From Sphingopyxis italica (GTDB lineage: Bacteria; Pseudomonadota; Alphaproteobacteria; Sphingomonadales; Sphingomonadaceae): DNA of 64,000 nt. The notes beneath the pieces are model-generated. The model saw only the letters and a list, made by a program, of their open reading frames with translations, was not told where the DNA came from and did not search any database. This document shows positions 1 through 8,251 of this stretch, one piece after another. The stretch is taken from the NCBI RefSeq assembly GCF_011926545.1, contig NZ_JAATIT010000001.1, forward strand, positions 1,258,469 to 1,322,468, given 5' to 3'. Made by a program: the position numbers and the translations under genes. Within the stretch, counting starts at the first letter, position 1. The number at the start of each line of letters is the position of its first letter.

Positions 1-1
1 A

Positions 2-799
2 ATCGCCGGCGCGGTGCGGTCAGGCGCCGCACGCATCGTGATCGACGTCGGCGGCGCGAGTAAATGGCGCGAGTTTCGCAATACGGTCAAGCTCGGTATC
101 GATCACATTATCGGCGGATATGACCATTTGATGTTCCTGCTCGCGCTCTTGCTGCCAGCGCCGCTGGCCGCAAGCGCTGGCCGCTGGGCAACAGTTCGCG
201 ACTGGCGCAGTACTGTTCGGTCGATTGTCAGCGTGGTCACCGCTTTTACGATCGGGCACAGTCTGAGCTTGATCGGCGCCACCTCGGGCGGCTGGCTGCT
301 ACCGGTACAACCGGTTGAAATCGCAATTGCAATGTCGGTGTTCATGTCGACGGCCCACGCGGTCCGCCCGTTGTTCCCCGGCTATGAGCCAGTGGTCGCG
401 GGTGGGTTCGGACTGATCCATGGTCTGGCGTTTGCAACCTTGGTTGCTGATCTGCATCTCGGCAGCGCAGTGGCGCCGCTAGCCTTGCTGGGATTCAACC
501 TCGGAATCGAAATCGTTCAGCTCGTTATCGTACTTGTAGCTATGCCGGCGCTCATTCTGCTCGCGCCATATCGATACTATCACCCCTTCCGTACCGGCCT
601 TGCGGTGGTCGGCATGGGGGCAGCGGTCGTATGGCTCATAAATCGCGCCTTCGGCGTTGGTGATGGCTTCATGCGAATAGCAGAACAAGCGATCGCAGCA
701 ATCGCCGTCATCCTTGCGGTCGTGTCGATTGCTCTCGTCGCCAGCCATTGGTTGCGGCGCTGCGTCCTTCGACTGCGTGCAGTTGGTCAGGGGCACTGA
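2..799 (+). CDS. HupE/UreJ-family membrane protein, 5' truncated by the window edge
   Basis: Integral membrane protein of the HupE/UreJ_2 type; members are linked to metal (often nickel) uptake, but the substrate cannot be told from this sequence. The frame is open to the left edge, so the true start is probably outside; an internal GTG at 14 is available. Counting from that GTG, the hallmark GIDHIIGGYDHLMF (residues 28-41) leads into the first of about six hydrophobic segments, and a second conserved stretch LIHGLAFA lies near residue 135. Family members usually carry an extra periplasmic N-terminal domain, which would lie upstream. It ends 427 bp before the parB-like gene and is probably not part of that unit. 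Confidence 0.75.
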   Translation: MAGAVRSGAARIVIDVGGASKWREFRNTVKLGIDHIIGGYDHLMFLLALLLPAPLAASAGRWATVRDWRSTVRSIVSVVTAFTIGHSLSLIGATSGGWLLPVQPVEIAIAMSVFMSTAHAVRPLFPGYEPVVAGGFGLIHGLAFATLVADLHLGSAVAPLALLGFNLGIEIVQLVIVLVAMPALILLAPYRYYHPFRTGLAVVGMGAAVVWLINRAFGVGDGFMRIAEQAIAAIAVILAVVSIALVASHWLRRCVLRLRAVGQGH

Positions 800-1226
800 G
801 GCAGCGCCTTCTGAATAGGAAACCACGTAGTGGTGACCTCGAAATCGAAGCCCAGTTCAGATGGTAACTGCGAAAGGGTTTGCGTCCCGCCTGCGGCGGC
901 CGCGCTCTATTCCGCTGCGCTCCACCGAGCCGCCGCTACGCGCCATCTCTTCGGCCTCGCCGTAACGATCGCTGACGCGGGGCCGGAGCTTGGCTCCGGC
1001 CCGAAGGTCATCGCGCTGACGCGCGCTGGCGATGGCCTCCGGCCGCGCGGTGTGGTCGTCGCTCTCCTCTGAGGCCCGCCCGGCAGGGCGCAACCCCTGC
1101 GGGGTCCTCCATTGCATTTCGGCCTGCGGTGCGCCCTGCCTTCATGGCGGACCTCTCCGGTCGCTCTCGCCGCCCACCCCGCTCAGCCGGGGCTGCGGTG
1201 GTTTGGAAGAGCAAAGGAGAGACATC
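800..1226 (+). promoter_or_regulatory. Long GC-rich, hairpin-rich leader upstream of the parB-like gene
   Basis: This 427-bp stretch has no convincing gene; the short open frames lack a ribosome site and family resemblance. It holds several perfect hairpins: a 10-bp stem at 980-989/993-1002 with a 3-base loop, a CCCCG/CGGGG stem near 1177-1192, and an ACCCC-TGC-GGGGT stem near 1095-1107. The stem at 980-1002 is not followed by a T-run, so it is not a classical terminator. A strong ribosome site (AAAGGAGAG, 1213-1221) closes the region. It may be a structured 5' leader or partition-site region; this is inference. Confidence 0.35.
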
Positions 1227-2981
1227 ATGGAACTCAAGCATATCGACATCGCCAACCTCTCGGTTTCGTCCGCCAACATGCGCGGGATTACCAAGAAGCC
1301 GGACCTCACCAATATCCTGCCATCGGTGCGGGCGCGCGGCATTCTGGTGCCGCTGATCGTCAGGCCGGGTGCGGAAGACGGCAGCTACGAGATCGTCGCG
1401 GGCAAACGGCGCTATCATGCGGCACTGACGGTCGCCGAGGAGCAGGAATGCATCGACCCGCTGCCCTGTGCGGTCGTGGAAGCAGGTGACGACGCGGCGG
1501 CGCTCGAAGCCTCGCTGATCGAGAACATTGCCCGTCTTGATCCCGACGAGGTCAATCGCTGTGAAGCCTTCACCCGGCTTGTTCGCGAGGGCCGGAGCGT
1601 CGAGGCGGTCGGTCTGACCTTTGGGCTGACCAGCTTGCAGGTGAAGCGAACCCTCGCCATCGGCAATCTGCTGCCACGCATCCGCAACCTCTATCGGGCC
1701 GAGAAGATTGATGTCGTCACCATGCGGCATCTGACCCTCGCCACCAAGGTGCAGCAGCGCGACTGGCTGGACCTTGTCGATTGCCCCGAGAAGCACGCCC
1801 CGACCGGCGCGCAGCTGAAAGCGTGGTTGTTCGGCGGCAGCGCGATTGCGACCAAGGCGGCGCTGTTCGACCTTGCCGATTACAAGGGCGAGATCATTTC
1901 CGACCTGTTCGGCGAGGATCGCTATTTTGCCAGTGCGGACGATTTCTGGACGGCGCAGATGGCGGCGATCGAGGATCGGGCCGACGTCTATCGCGAGGCG
2001 GGCTGGTCCGAGGTCGTCGCCATGGCGCGCGGGGATTATTTCAACAGCTGGGAGCATGACCGCTGCCCGAAAAAGAAGGGTGGCAAGGTTTTCGTGTCGG
2101 TCAGCCATCGCGGCGAGGTCGCCTTCCACGAGGGCTATATCACGATGAAGGAAGCCCGGCAGCGCGCCAGGGGTGAACCGGGTGCCGACACGCCAAAGCC
2201 CGTTCGTCCCGAGGTCAGTGCCGCGCTTGGCAACTATATCGATCTCCACCGCCATGCCGCCGTGCGCGCATCGATCTTGTCCGAACCGGGCGTGGCGCTG
2301 CGCTTGATGGTGGCCCATACCATCGTTGGGTCGCCGCTTTGGCGGATCGATGTCGAACGGCAGCGCGCCGCGAGCGATGCCGTTGCCGAGAGCGTCGAGG
2401 TGTCGGCCAGCGAGGCGGCGTTCGACGCGAAGCGCCGGGAGGTGCTTACCATGCTCGGCTTCGATCCCGAGACACCCACCGTGGTTGGTGGCTATGACGG
2501 CGAGCTTGGCATTGCCGGGCTGTTCGTCCGGTTGGCGACGCTCTCCGACGAGGCGGTGATGGGCATTCTTCCCGTCGTCATGGGAGAAACGCTTGCCGTT
2601 GCCAGCATCGAGGTCGATATGGTGGGGCAGCTGCTTGGCACCGACATGCAGACATCTTGGCAGGACGACGCGGTGTTGCCCGATCTGATCCGCGACAAGC
2701 AATTGCTCACCGCCATCGTCGGCGAGGTTGCGGGTGCCGATGTGGCGGAAGCCAATGCCGGGGCGACCGCCAAGGTGCAGCGCGCGATCCTCGTTGATTG
2801 CCTCACTGGCAGAAATGGCCGTGAACAGGTCAACGGGTGGCTCCCCAAATGGTTTGTCTTCCCGCCGTCGGGTTATACCGAGCGCGGCGGCATCGGCTGT
2901 GTCGAGCGGAGTGGGAACATCGCGAAGCTCGCCATCACGCCCGAGATCGTGGAGCAGCCGGAGATGCGCCAAGCCGCGTAA
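1227..2981 (+). CDS. ParB/RepB/Spo0J-family partition-like protein (584 aa)
   Basis: ParB-type DNA-binding protein of the long kind found on plasmids and integrative elements of alphaproteobacteria. The N-terminal ParB/sulfiredoxin fold carries GKRRYHA (residues 59-65) and the ENIARLDPDEVNR box (99-111), followed by a helix-turn-helix at about 121-150. The remaining ~430 residues are a C-terminal extension I do not recognise. The ATG at 1227 is chosen because AAAGGAGAG sits 6 bases upstream and the protein then begins right at the ParB fold, although the frame stays open upstream to 1032. No ParA gene is adjacent, so it may act as a regulator rather than in classical segregation. Two tandem terminators follow the stop. 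Confidence 0.85.
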   Translation: MELKHIDIANLSVSSANMRGITKKPDLTNILPSVRARGILVPLIVRPGAEDGSYEIVAGKRRYHAALTVAEEQECIDPLPCAVVEAGDDAAALEASLIENIARLDPDEVNRCEAFTRLVREGRSVEAVGLTFGLTSLQVKRTLAIGNLLPRIRNLYRAEKIDVVTMRHLTLATKVQQRDWLDLVDCPEKHAPTGAQLKAWLFGGSAIATKAALFDLADYKGEIISDLFGEDRYFASADDFWTAQMAAIEDRADVYREAGWSEVVAMARGDYFNSWEHDRCPKKKGGKVFVSVSHRGEVAFHEGYITMKEARQRARGEPGADTPKPVRPEVSAALGNYIDLHRHAAVRASILSEPGVALRLMVAHTIVGSPLWRIDVERQRAASDAVAESVEVSASEAAFDAKRREVLTMLGFDPETPTVVGGYDGELGIAGLFVRLATLSDEAVMGILPVVMGETLAVASIEVDMVGQLLGTDMQTSWQDDAVLPDLIRDKQLLTAIVGEVAGADVAEANAGATAKVQRAILVDCLTGRNGREQVNGWLPKWFVFPPSGYTERGGIGCVERSGNIAKLAITPEIVEQPEMRQAA

Positions 2982-2996
2982 TTACCAATCACTATC

Positions 2997-3030
2997 GGAG
3001 GAACGGCTTCGTCCGTTCCTCCAGATTTTT
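2997..3030 (+). terminator. Rho-independent terminator after the parB-like gene
   Basis: Perfect 10-bp stem GGAGGAACGG/CCGTTCCTCC (2997-3006 and 3013-3022) with a 6-base loop, followed by AGATTTTT. It lies 15 bp after the stop codon. Confidence 0.85.
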
Positions 3031-3057
3031 GCCCGGCGCAAAGCGCCGGGCATTTTG
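3031..3057 (+). terminator. Second tandem terminator hairpin
   Basis: Perfect 9-bp stem GCCCGGCGC/GCGCCGGGC (3031-3039 and 3043-3051) with an AAA loop, followed by ATTTTG. It directly abuts the first terminator. On the minus strand no T-run follows, so it is oriented for plus-strand transcripts. Confidence 0.7.
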
Positions 3058-3090
3058 TCCTTGTCAAAGCGAGCGAACTCGCTGCGATTC

Positions 3091-3645
3091 TCATTCACAC
3101 GACAGCAGCGGATAGCGAACGCGCCATCCCTTTTGAGCGGTCCGCTGCTCGAATATATGCCGCTTCTTTCCGAGGAACGATGGCGTCGGCACGAGCTTGG
3201 GTGCGAATAGATCGTCAAGCCCGAACGGAGCATTGATCTCCAATCCACCTTCCGGAGTCAGCCGCACCGCTATAGCCGTGGCTGTTTCCGGCCAGAAGCA
3301 CATGGCGTCCGCCACCGAGTCATATGGCCGGTCTCCATTTCGAGCGTGCATTCGCGCCTGATTCTTCACGGACCAATGGAAATTCGGCCGACAAGCTCGG
3401 AGCCTGCTTTCGATTTCCCGGTCGCGTTCTTCTTCGATTCGATGCCTGTCGAACCAGACGACATCGACATCAGCCGATGGCGAACGGATCTCCCGGCCAT
3501 GGAGATGGTCCCAAACCGCATCGCGGACGAAGCCCGCCCCGATCCAGCCATCGGGCAGCGCGAGTTCCCGGATCGCTTCGAGCGCCATCATTCGATGCCT
3601 GTCATCATTGATGACGTTCGAGAGGCGGGCGCTAAAATCCATCAT
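3091..3645 (-). CDS. Nucleotidyltransferase-family protein (COG3575-like, 184 aa)
   Basis: Resembles the NTP_transf_6 (COG3575/DUF925) group of small predicted nucleotidyltransferases. Visible signature: GAGFVRDAVWD (residues 36-46), then DVDVVWFD (59-66) carrying the paired acidic residues expected to bind metal. Substrate is unknown. Two adjacent ATG codons (3645 and 3642) give nearly the same protein; the ribosome site (AACGGG) is weak. It is divergent from the MNT-HEPN gene at 3753, so the two could share the 107-bp region between them. It is one of three nucleotidyltransferase-fold genes within 3 kb. Confidence 0.75.
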   Translation of the reverse strand: MMDFSARLSNVINDDRHRMMALEAIRELALPDGWIGAGFVRDAVWDHLHGREIRSPSADVDVVWFDRHRIEEERDREIESRLRACRPNFHWSVKNQARMHARNGDRPYDSVADAMCFWPETATAIAVRLTPEGGLEINAPFGLDDLFAPKLVPTPSFLGKKRHIFEQRTAQKGWRVRYPLLSCE

Positions 3646-3752
3646 CCCGTTATAGCGTCTACTGCCTCTGGAGGTCGAAATTATCGCGCCCGTTACCGCG
3701 CAGGTGCCGATAGGTCTTGCCAAGGGCCGGAGATTGGCTGAAGATTCCGGCA

Positions 3753-4673
3753 ATGCGCACCGACGTCGATCATCTACCTGCCACGAAGCAGCGCGAGCTT
3801 GAGCGCATCGTCGAAATCCTGTTCGACGAGTTCCGCGAGGCAACGGAAAATGCGACCGGGCGCCGCAAGGGCGCCCGCATATTAAAGGTCGTCCTGTTCG
3901 GTAGTCACGCGCGCGGCGATTGGGTCGATGCGCCGCTGTCGGCGAACCAGTATAAATCCGACTACGATATCCTCGCCATCGTCAGCCAAAAGGAGCTGAC
4001 CGACCGCGCCGCCTATTGGGCGAAAGCCGAGGAACGGCTGATCCGCGCCTATACGATCGAAAAGATGCTCCGGACCCCGGTCAATTTCATCGTGCATTCG
4101 CTACATGAGGTGAACGACGGGCTCGCGCACGGTCGCGTCTTCTTCATGGAGGTCGCAAAGGACGGTATCGCGCTCTACGAGGTCGATAGCAGCGAGCTCG
4201 CCACGCCACGTCCCAAAACGCCTAAACAAGCCTTGGCAACAGCGAAGGAGTATTTTGGGGAGTACTTACCTTCCGCCGAGCAATTCCTGATTCAAGGGAA
4301 GGAGGCCAATGCGCGCGGCTGGCATAAGAAAGCAGCATTTGAACTGCATCAGGCAACCGAACGCCTCTATCAGGGGCTGTTGCTCACCCTGACTTTCTAC
4401 ACGCCCTACAATCACAACATCGCGTTTCTGCGTGCGCTTGCCGAAGGACTCGACCGTCGCCTTCATAGCATCTGGCCCGAGGCCAATCGGAGCGAGCGCG
4501 CGATGTTCCAGAAATTGAAGGAAGCCTACACCAAGGCCCGCTACTCCAAGCACTACAAGATTAGCGAAGAAGAACTCACCTGGCTCGGCGAGCGCGTCGA
4601 GGAACTGGGCCGCGTCGTTCACCAGGTTTGCGCCGACAAGATCGCCGAACTCGAAAAGGCCGCGCGCGGATAA
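3753..4673 (+). CDS. MNT-HEPN fusion: nucleotidyltransferase plus HEPN-domain protein (306 aa)
   Basis: Two-domain protein joining a minimal nucleotidyltransferase domain to a HEPN domain. The MNT part shows the intact motif GSHARGDW (residues 50-57) and SDYD (69-72), the glycine/serine and metal-binding acidic residues. The C-terminal half (about 170-300) is all-helical HEPN with an ARYSKHY segment near residue 265. Separate MNT and HEPN genes often form toxin-antitoxin pairs in which MNT AMPylates the HEPN RNase; here both are on one chain, a known architecture whose role is less clear. The start at 3753 avoids the longer N-terminal extension from 3717, which has no ribosome site. Confidence 0.82.
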   Translation: MRTDVDHLPATKQRELERIVEILFDEFREATENATGRRKGARILKVVLFGSHARGDWVDAPLSANQYKSDYDILAIVSQKELTDRAAYWAKAEERLIRAYTIEKMLRTPVNFIVHSLHEVNDGLAHGRVFFMEVAKDGIALYEVDSSELATPRPKTPKQALATAKEYFGEYLPSAEQFLIQGKEANARGWHKKAAFELHQATERLYQGLLLTLTFYTPYNHNIAFLRALAEGLDRRLHSIWPEANRSERAMFQKLKEAYTKARYSKHYKISEEELTWLGERVEELGRVVHQVCADKIAELEKAARG

Positions 4674-4823
4674 GCGCCGCGCCGTGCGGACGGCACGGAC
4701 AAATTTGGGCAGTGAACAAGCTTCTCATTTCGGGAGGCCGGCCGACAGGTTGGAAAGGCAATGGATTGCGCCTGTCTCCTTTCGGGTGCTTATCTTCCAT
4801 CTCAGGCTATTCGAGGGAAGCCG

Positions 4824-5495
4824 ATGCAGGACGTTCTGGAAGGATATGCCACCGCCGCCACAGCGGACTTTATCGCTGCGTATGACGGGCTCTCACCGGA
4901 AAGCATATACGAGCACGTCATCGACCTTTTCCCAAGCCGGAATGCCAGAGTTGCGGATATCGGAGCCGGAACTGGCCGAGACGCAGCCTGGTTCGCCCTT
5001 AATGGGCACGACGTGCTCGCGGTCGAGCCAGTGCTGGAACTTCGCGAGGCAGGTCGGGCGCTTCACACCGCCGGAAATATCAAGTGGCTCGATGATCGTC
5101 TGCCACACCTTGGCGCGGTGCCGCCCTCGGCTTCGTTCGATCTGGTAACCTTATGCGCCGTATGGCAGCACTTAACCGACGAAGATAGGATGACGGCAAT
5201 GTCGCGCCTCGCAACGGTCATCGCACCGGGAGGCGTACTGATCATGTCGCTTCGGAATGGCCCCGGCGCTATAGGGCGCAGGGTATATCCGGTATCGCCC
5301 GACCTGACAGTCGAAATGGCAAAGGCAAGCGGCCTACGCCTCGTCCGCAGGCAGGAGGCCAACTCCGTGCAAGCGGAAAACCAAGCAATGGGTGTATCTT
5401 GGACGTGGCTCGCGTTCGAGAAGGTCCGCGAGCAGGACGCTGCACGACGGCATCTATCAAGCCCCTTCGCTTGGATTCCGAACAGCAGTTTATAA
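4824..5495 (+). CDS. SAM-dependent class I methyltransferase (223 aa)
   Basis: Small stand-alone methyltransferase with the SAM-binding motif I DIGAGTGRD (residues 45-53), motif II acidic residue in AVEP (67-70) and a post-motif LCAVWQHL typical of the Methyltransf_11/25 group. Substrate unknown; there is no DNA-recognition domain and no NPPY-type motif, so it is unlikely to be a DNA adenine methylase. The ATG at 4824 is preceded by GAGGGAAG, which decides it over an upstream ATG at 4761. It stands between two MNT genes in what looks like accessory cargo. Confidence 0.8.
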   Translation: MQDVLEGYATAATADFIAAYDGLSPESIYEHVIDLFPSRNARVADIGAGTGRDAAWFALNGHDVLAVEPVLELREAGRALHTAGNIKWLDDRLPHLGAVPPSASFDLVTLCAVWQHLTDEDRMTAMSRLATVIAPGGVLIMSLRNGPGAIGRRVYPVSPDLTVEMAKASGLRLVRRQEANSVQAENQAMGVSWTWLAFEKVREQDAARRHLSSPFAWIPNSSL

Positions 5496-5723
5496 GGCCA
5501 AATTTGCTTCCCAGCAGCGCCGCTTGTCGAAACTCCCCGATTCTGGCATAATCGCCGTCACGGGATGAAGTGACTGGCGGTCATCCCGAGGATAACCCTG
5601 CCAGGCATCATGTAGGTTCGGCCATTTCGGTCGGGCAGTTGCTGAACGCCGCAACAACGGCACAGCGGACACCGCTTGCACATCCGCGCATCAACGTGCG
5701 GACCGCCGCTGTGCGAGCTTACC

Positions 5724-6215
5724 ATGACCACACCAACGAACGACGTTTACGCGCGCGAAGTCGTGATGGCGCGCGTCGGCCATCTCATCCGCCGCAAGCA
5801 GCGCGAGATCGAACGGATCACGCGTATCCTGCGCGGCTTCTTCGCCCCATCTACAGTGCAAGCCCCTGAACCGGGCCAGATCAAACGCATCATTCTGATC
5901 GGCCCCTATGCGCGGCGATCTTGGTACGAAGACCGACGAACGATCGACTTTTCGGATTACGAGTTTTGGATCGTCGTCAACCATCCGCTGTTCACGGATG
6001 AACGATGCTGGCAGCGCGCCCGCGACGTCATCCGCAGCGAGCTTGGCGACCGCTGCGCGGTCGACCTCGAAATCTATGCCAAGTCCGACATTCGGGTCGC
6101 CAAGGCCGAGCGGGACACCTTCATCCTCGACCGGATCGAAGCAGGCATCACCCTCTATCGGTCGTCGCGCGATGCCGGTCTGGGTGATCACGACAGTCGG
6201 GGGATACGGCCATGA
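5724..6215 (+). CDS. Degenerate MNT-like nucleotidyltransferase protein without HEPN (163 aa)
   Basis: Paralogue of the MNT half of the 3753 protein, with no HEPN domain. The signature has drifted: GSHARGDW of the intact protein is GPYARRSW here (residues 60-67), losing the serine, while DFSDYEFW (75-82) keeps acidic residues at the metal-binding position. It may be catalytically weak or inactive, or act on another substrate. The stop overlaps the start of the next gene (ATGA at 6212-6215), so it is translationally coupled to the first ECF sigma factor. That coupling suggests a regulatory or sensing role; this is inference. Confidence 0.7.
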   Translation: MTTPTNDVYAREVVMARVGHLIRRKQREIERITRILRGFFAPSTVQAPEPGQIKRIILIGPYARRSWYEDRRTIDFSDYEFWIVVNHPLFTDERCWQRARDVIRSELGDRCAVDLEIYAKSDIRVAKAERDTFILDRIEAGITLYRSSRDAGLGDHDSRGIRP

Positions 6216-6724
6216 CCGCGCCCGGCTCTACCGCGGTCTCCTTCGACGCCTTCTATCGCGCCCAGCACGCGCGGGTGCTGGGCTATTTTCGGCGGAAGGC
6301 GGGGCGCGACGCGGCTCCCGATCTCGCACAGGAGGTCTTCACGCGGCTGCTGCGCAGCGGAGCACTCGAACGCGCAGAATGCCCCGAGGCCTATCTGACC
6401 CGGATCGCGCGTAATCTGCTGATCGACAACGCGCGGTGCAAGAGACCAAGGCCGACGGCGTTCTACTCGCTGGACGAGGAGCGCGACGCAGTGTCGTGCG
6501 CCGACCAGACATGGCGCATCGAAGCGGCGGACCTGTCCCACCTCTACCGGCGAACGGTGCGCGCCATGCCACCCAAAACTCGGCGCGTGTTTCTGATGCG
6601 CCGCGTGAGGCGCATGAGCTATAAAGAGATCGCCGCGTCGCTCGGCGTCAGTGTCGCGACCGTCGACTACCATATGGTGCAGGCTCTCGCGCTGTGCCGT
6701 GCTGCAGTTGCAGCACAATGGTGA
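6212..6724 (+). CDS. ECF-type RNA polymerase sigma factor, first of a tandem pair (170 aa)
   Basis: Extracytoplasmic-function sigma factor, FecI-like in length. Region 2 (about residues 12-80) includes FYRAQHARVLGYF and DLAQEVFTRLL; region 4 (about 113-165) includes MPPKTRRVFLMRR and the helix-turn-helix MSYKEIAASLGVSVATV. Start is ATGA-coupled to the upstream MNT-like gene, and the end overlaps the second sigma factor. No FecR-type anti-sigma or transducer gene is adjacent, so its control is not obvious. Confidence 0.88.
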   Translation: MTAPGSTAVSFDAFYRAQHARVLGYFRRKAGRDAAPDLAQEVFTRLLRSGALERAECPEAYLTRIARNLLIDNARCKRPRPTAFYSLDEERDAVSCADQTWRIEAADLSHLYRRTVRAMPPKTRRVFLMRRVRRMSYKEIAASLGVSVATVDYHMVQALALCRAAVAAQW

Positions 6725-7290
6725 CCGGGACATGCGACGGGCACGCGCCCGACACCGGCGCCGGCGAATTTGAGAGCGGTCCGGTCTCGCCCGGTTCGAC
6801 CGCCGCCTTCGCGGCCTTCTATCGCGAGGAGCAGGCTCGGCTGTTCCACTATTTCCGGAGGAAAGTCGGCCGCGAGGCCGCGCCCGATCTTGTGCAGGAA
6901 GCTTTCACGCGAATGTTCCGCAGCGGAGCCTATGGGAGAGTCGAGCAACCTCAAGCCTATCTGATGCGGACCGCCCATAATCTGCTCATCGAACGGGCGC
7001 GAACGTGGCACCGCAAACAATGCACGCTCTGTCCCCTCGATGAAGCGTGCGACGCTGCGGTGCTGCCAGACCAGGAACGTCAGTTTGAAGCGATGGAACT
7101 GCGGCGGGCATTTCGCAAGGCGCTGCTCGCCATGCCGCCCCGGACCCGGCGCATCTTCCTGATGCACCGGCTGCGCGGTCTCACCTATGCACAAATCGCA
7201 GACCAGCTCGGGCTCGGCATCAAGGCTGTCGAAAAACATATCGGGCGCGCGTTGAAGCGATGCCGTAAAGTTGCTGCGCGATTTGCTTGA
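6718..7290 (+). CDS. ECF-type RNA polymerase sigma factor, second of a tandem pair (190 aa)
   Basis: Clear paralogue of the preceding sigma factor, aligning almost without gaps over both regions (GSTAAFAAFYREEQARLF; DLVQEAFTRMFRSGA; MPPRTRRIFLMHRLRGLTY). Region 4 ends in IADQLGLGIKAVEKHI. An extra ~20-residue N-terminus precedes region 2. The start is either ATG 6718 or GTG 6721 within ATGGTGA, overlapping the end of the first sigma gene in both cases. Tandem overlapping ECF genes suggest a duplication kept for dosage or for distinct promoters. Confidence 0.85.
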   Translation: MVTGTCDGHAPDTGAGEFESGPVSPGSTAAFAAFYREEQARLFHYFRRKVGREAAPDLVQEAFTRMFRSGAYGRVEQPQAYLMRTAHNLLIERARTWHRKQCTLCPLDEACDAAVLPDQERQFEAMELRRAFRKALLAMPPRTRRIFLMHRLRGLTYAQIADQLGLGIKAVEKHIGRALKRCRKVAARFA

Positions 7291-7366
7291 TGCGCTCGCG
7301 ACATCGGTGCATGTCGCGGACCGGTGACTTGCTTTCGTGCGCAAAACAGCATCGACGGAGATGAAA

Positions 7367-7804
7367 ATGGAAGATCAGGAAACGCTCGTCACGCTGACGG
7401 CTGACATCGTCGCTGCGCATGTGAGCAACAACAGCGTCGCCATATCGGATATTCCGCTCATCATCCGCTCGGTGCATGACGCGCTCGCCGGACTGGGGAC
7501 GAACGTAGAACCCGAAGTCAAACAGGAGCCTGCAGTGTCGATCCGCGCGTCGGTGAAGCCCGATTACATCGTGTGCCTCGAAGACGGGAAGAAGCTCAAG
7601 ATGCTGCGCCGTCACCTGATGACGCATTACGGCATGACGCCCGACGATTATCGCGCCAAGTGGAACCTGCCGAAGGATTATCCGATGGTCGCGCCGAACT
7701 ACGCAGAGAAGCGCCGCGCGCTTGCATTGGAAATCGGCCTTGGAACCAAGGGGCGCGGCGGTGGGCGCAAGAAGACCGTCACGCGCCGAACGACCGCGAA
7801 ATAA
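7367..7804 (+). CDS. MucR/Ros-family zinc-finger transcriptional regulator (145 aa)
   Basis: DNA-binding regulator of the Ros/MucR family. The zinc finger has the family spacing C-x2-D-x9-H-x3-H (C70, D73, H83, H87), followed by [23 protein letters not shown] and a basic tail. Family members silence AT-rich targets and control exopolysaccharide, motility or, in Ti-plasmid relatives, vir and transfer genes. The ATG at 7367 is preferred because ACGGAG (7355-7360) ends 6 bases upstream; ATG 7361 would touch it. It is convergent with the small gene/traD/traC unit and could control conjugation genes; this is inference. Confidence 0.9.
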   Translation: MEDQETLVTLTADIVAAHVSNNSVAISDIPLIIRSVHDALAGLGTNVEPEVKQEPAVSIRASVKPDYIVCLEDGKKLKMLRRHLMTHYGMTPDDYRAKWNLPKDYPMVAPNYAEKRRALALEIGLGTKGRGGGRKKTVTRRTTAK

Positions 7805-7807
7805 CTC

Positions 7808-7975
7808 TCAGGCCTCGCCGTCGGCTTGGCTATCGAGCGCGACGGCGATCATCGCCGCGAGCGTTTCTTCGGCGCGGACGCGCGCGACCGGATCTTTTGT
7901 ATCAAGGTCTCGCCGTATCCATTGCGGCGCGCGCTCCACCACGCGAAGAATGGCGTCGGTAAGTTCTTGTGTCAT
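7808..7975 (-). CDS. Small protein at the end of the traC-traD operon (55 aa)
   Basis: Below usual length cut-offs but well supported: its ATG overlaps the traD stop as ATGA (7972-7975) and the frame runs 55 codons to TGA at 7808. It begins MTQELTDAILRVVERAPQW, continues IRRDLDTKDPVARVRAEE and ends in a TLAAMIAVALD helix, an acidic, helical composition typical of a real protein. It reminds me of small sphingomonad proteins annotated DUF6771, but I could not check. It is convergent with mucR, with only 3 bp between the stops. Role unknown; the position suggests an accessory transfer or regulatory function. Confidence 0.72.
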   Translation of the reverse strand: MTQELTDAILRVVERAPQWIRRDLDTKDPVARVRAEETLAAMIAVALDSQADGEA

Positions 7976-8250
7976 CGCGGGCCTATGGCAGGCGGGTCGA
8001 TGTCGGGCAATGTGTCAGCATCGAACGCCCGCCGCCCTTTGCGCTTCCAGAGAGCCGATGCACGCGCGCCATCTTCGCTCCGCAGCTTGTCGGCCATCCA
8101 GAGAAACGCTCCATAGAGCATCGCGCGATCATCGTCCGCGAGATCGACGAGTTCCGCCTTCACGACAAGGCCGCCGAGTTCGATCAGTTGGCGCGTGCGT
8201 TCGCGGCGCTTGATCTGCCAATCGCGCACGCCGGTCCGCGCCTGCGCCAT
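7972..8250 (-). CDS. traD: Conjugal transfer protein TraD, Ti-plasmid type (92 aa)
   Basis: Small mobilisation protein of the Ti/RepABC-plasmid TraD family (not the F-plasmid coupling protein). Signature: RRERTRQLIELGGLVVKAEL followed by DDDRAMLYGAFLWMADKL. The ATG at 8250 lies 1 bp after the traC stop, which suggests reinitiation; upstream in-frame ATGs (8268, 8289) would overlap traC. The stop overlaps the next small gene as ATGA. It belongs to the leftward unit that diverges from traA at the oriT-like region. Confidence 0.82.
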   Translation of the reverse strand: MAQARTGVRDWQIKRRERTRQLIELGGLVVKAELVDLADDDRAMLYGAFLWMADKLRSEDGARASALWKRKGRRAFDADTLPDIDPPAIGPR

Positions 8251-8251
8251 T

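Noticed and set aside
830-1072. 80-codon frame in the parB leader
   Set aside because: No ribosome site, overlaps strong hairpins, and its sequence has no recognisable features; treated as a non-coding leader.
1008-2972. 654-codon open frame antisense to the parB-like gene
   Set aside because: Mirror frame of a GC-rich gene; no ribosome site, no recognisable domain, and the plus-strand product has clear ParB motifs.
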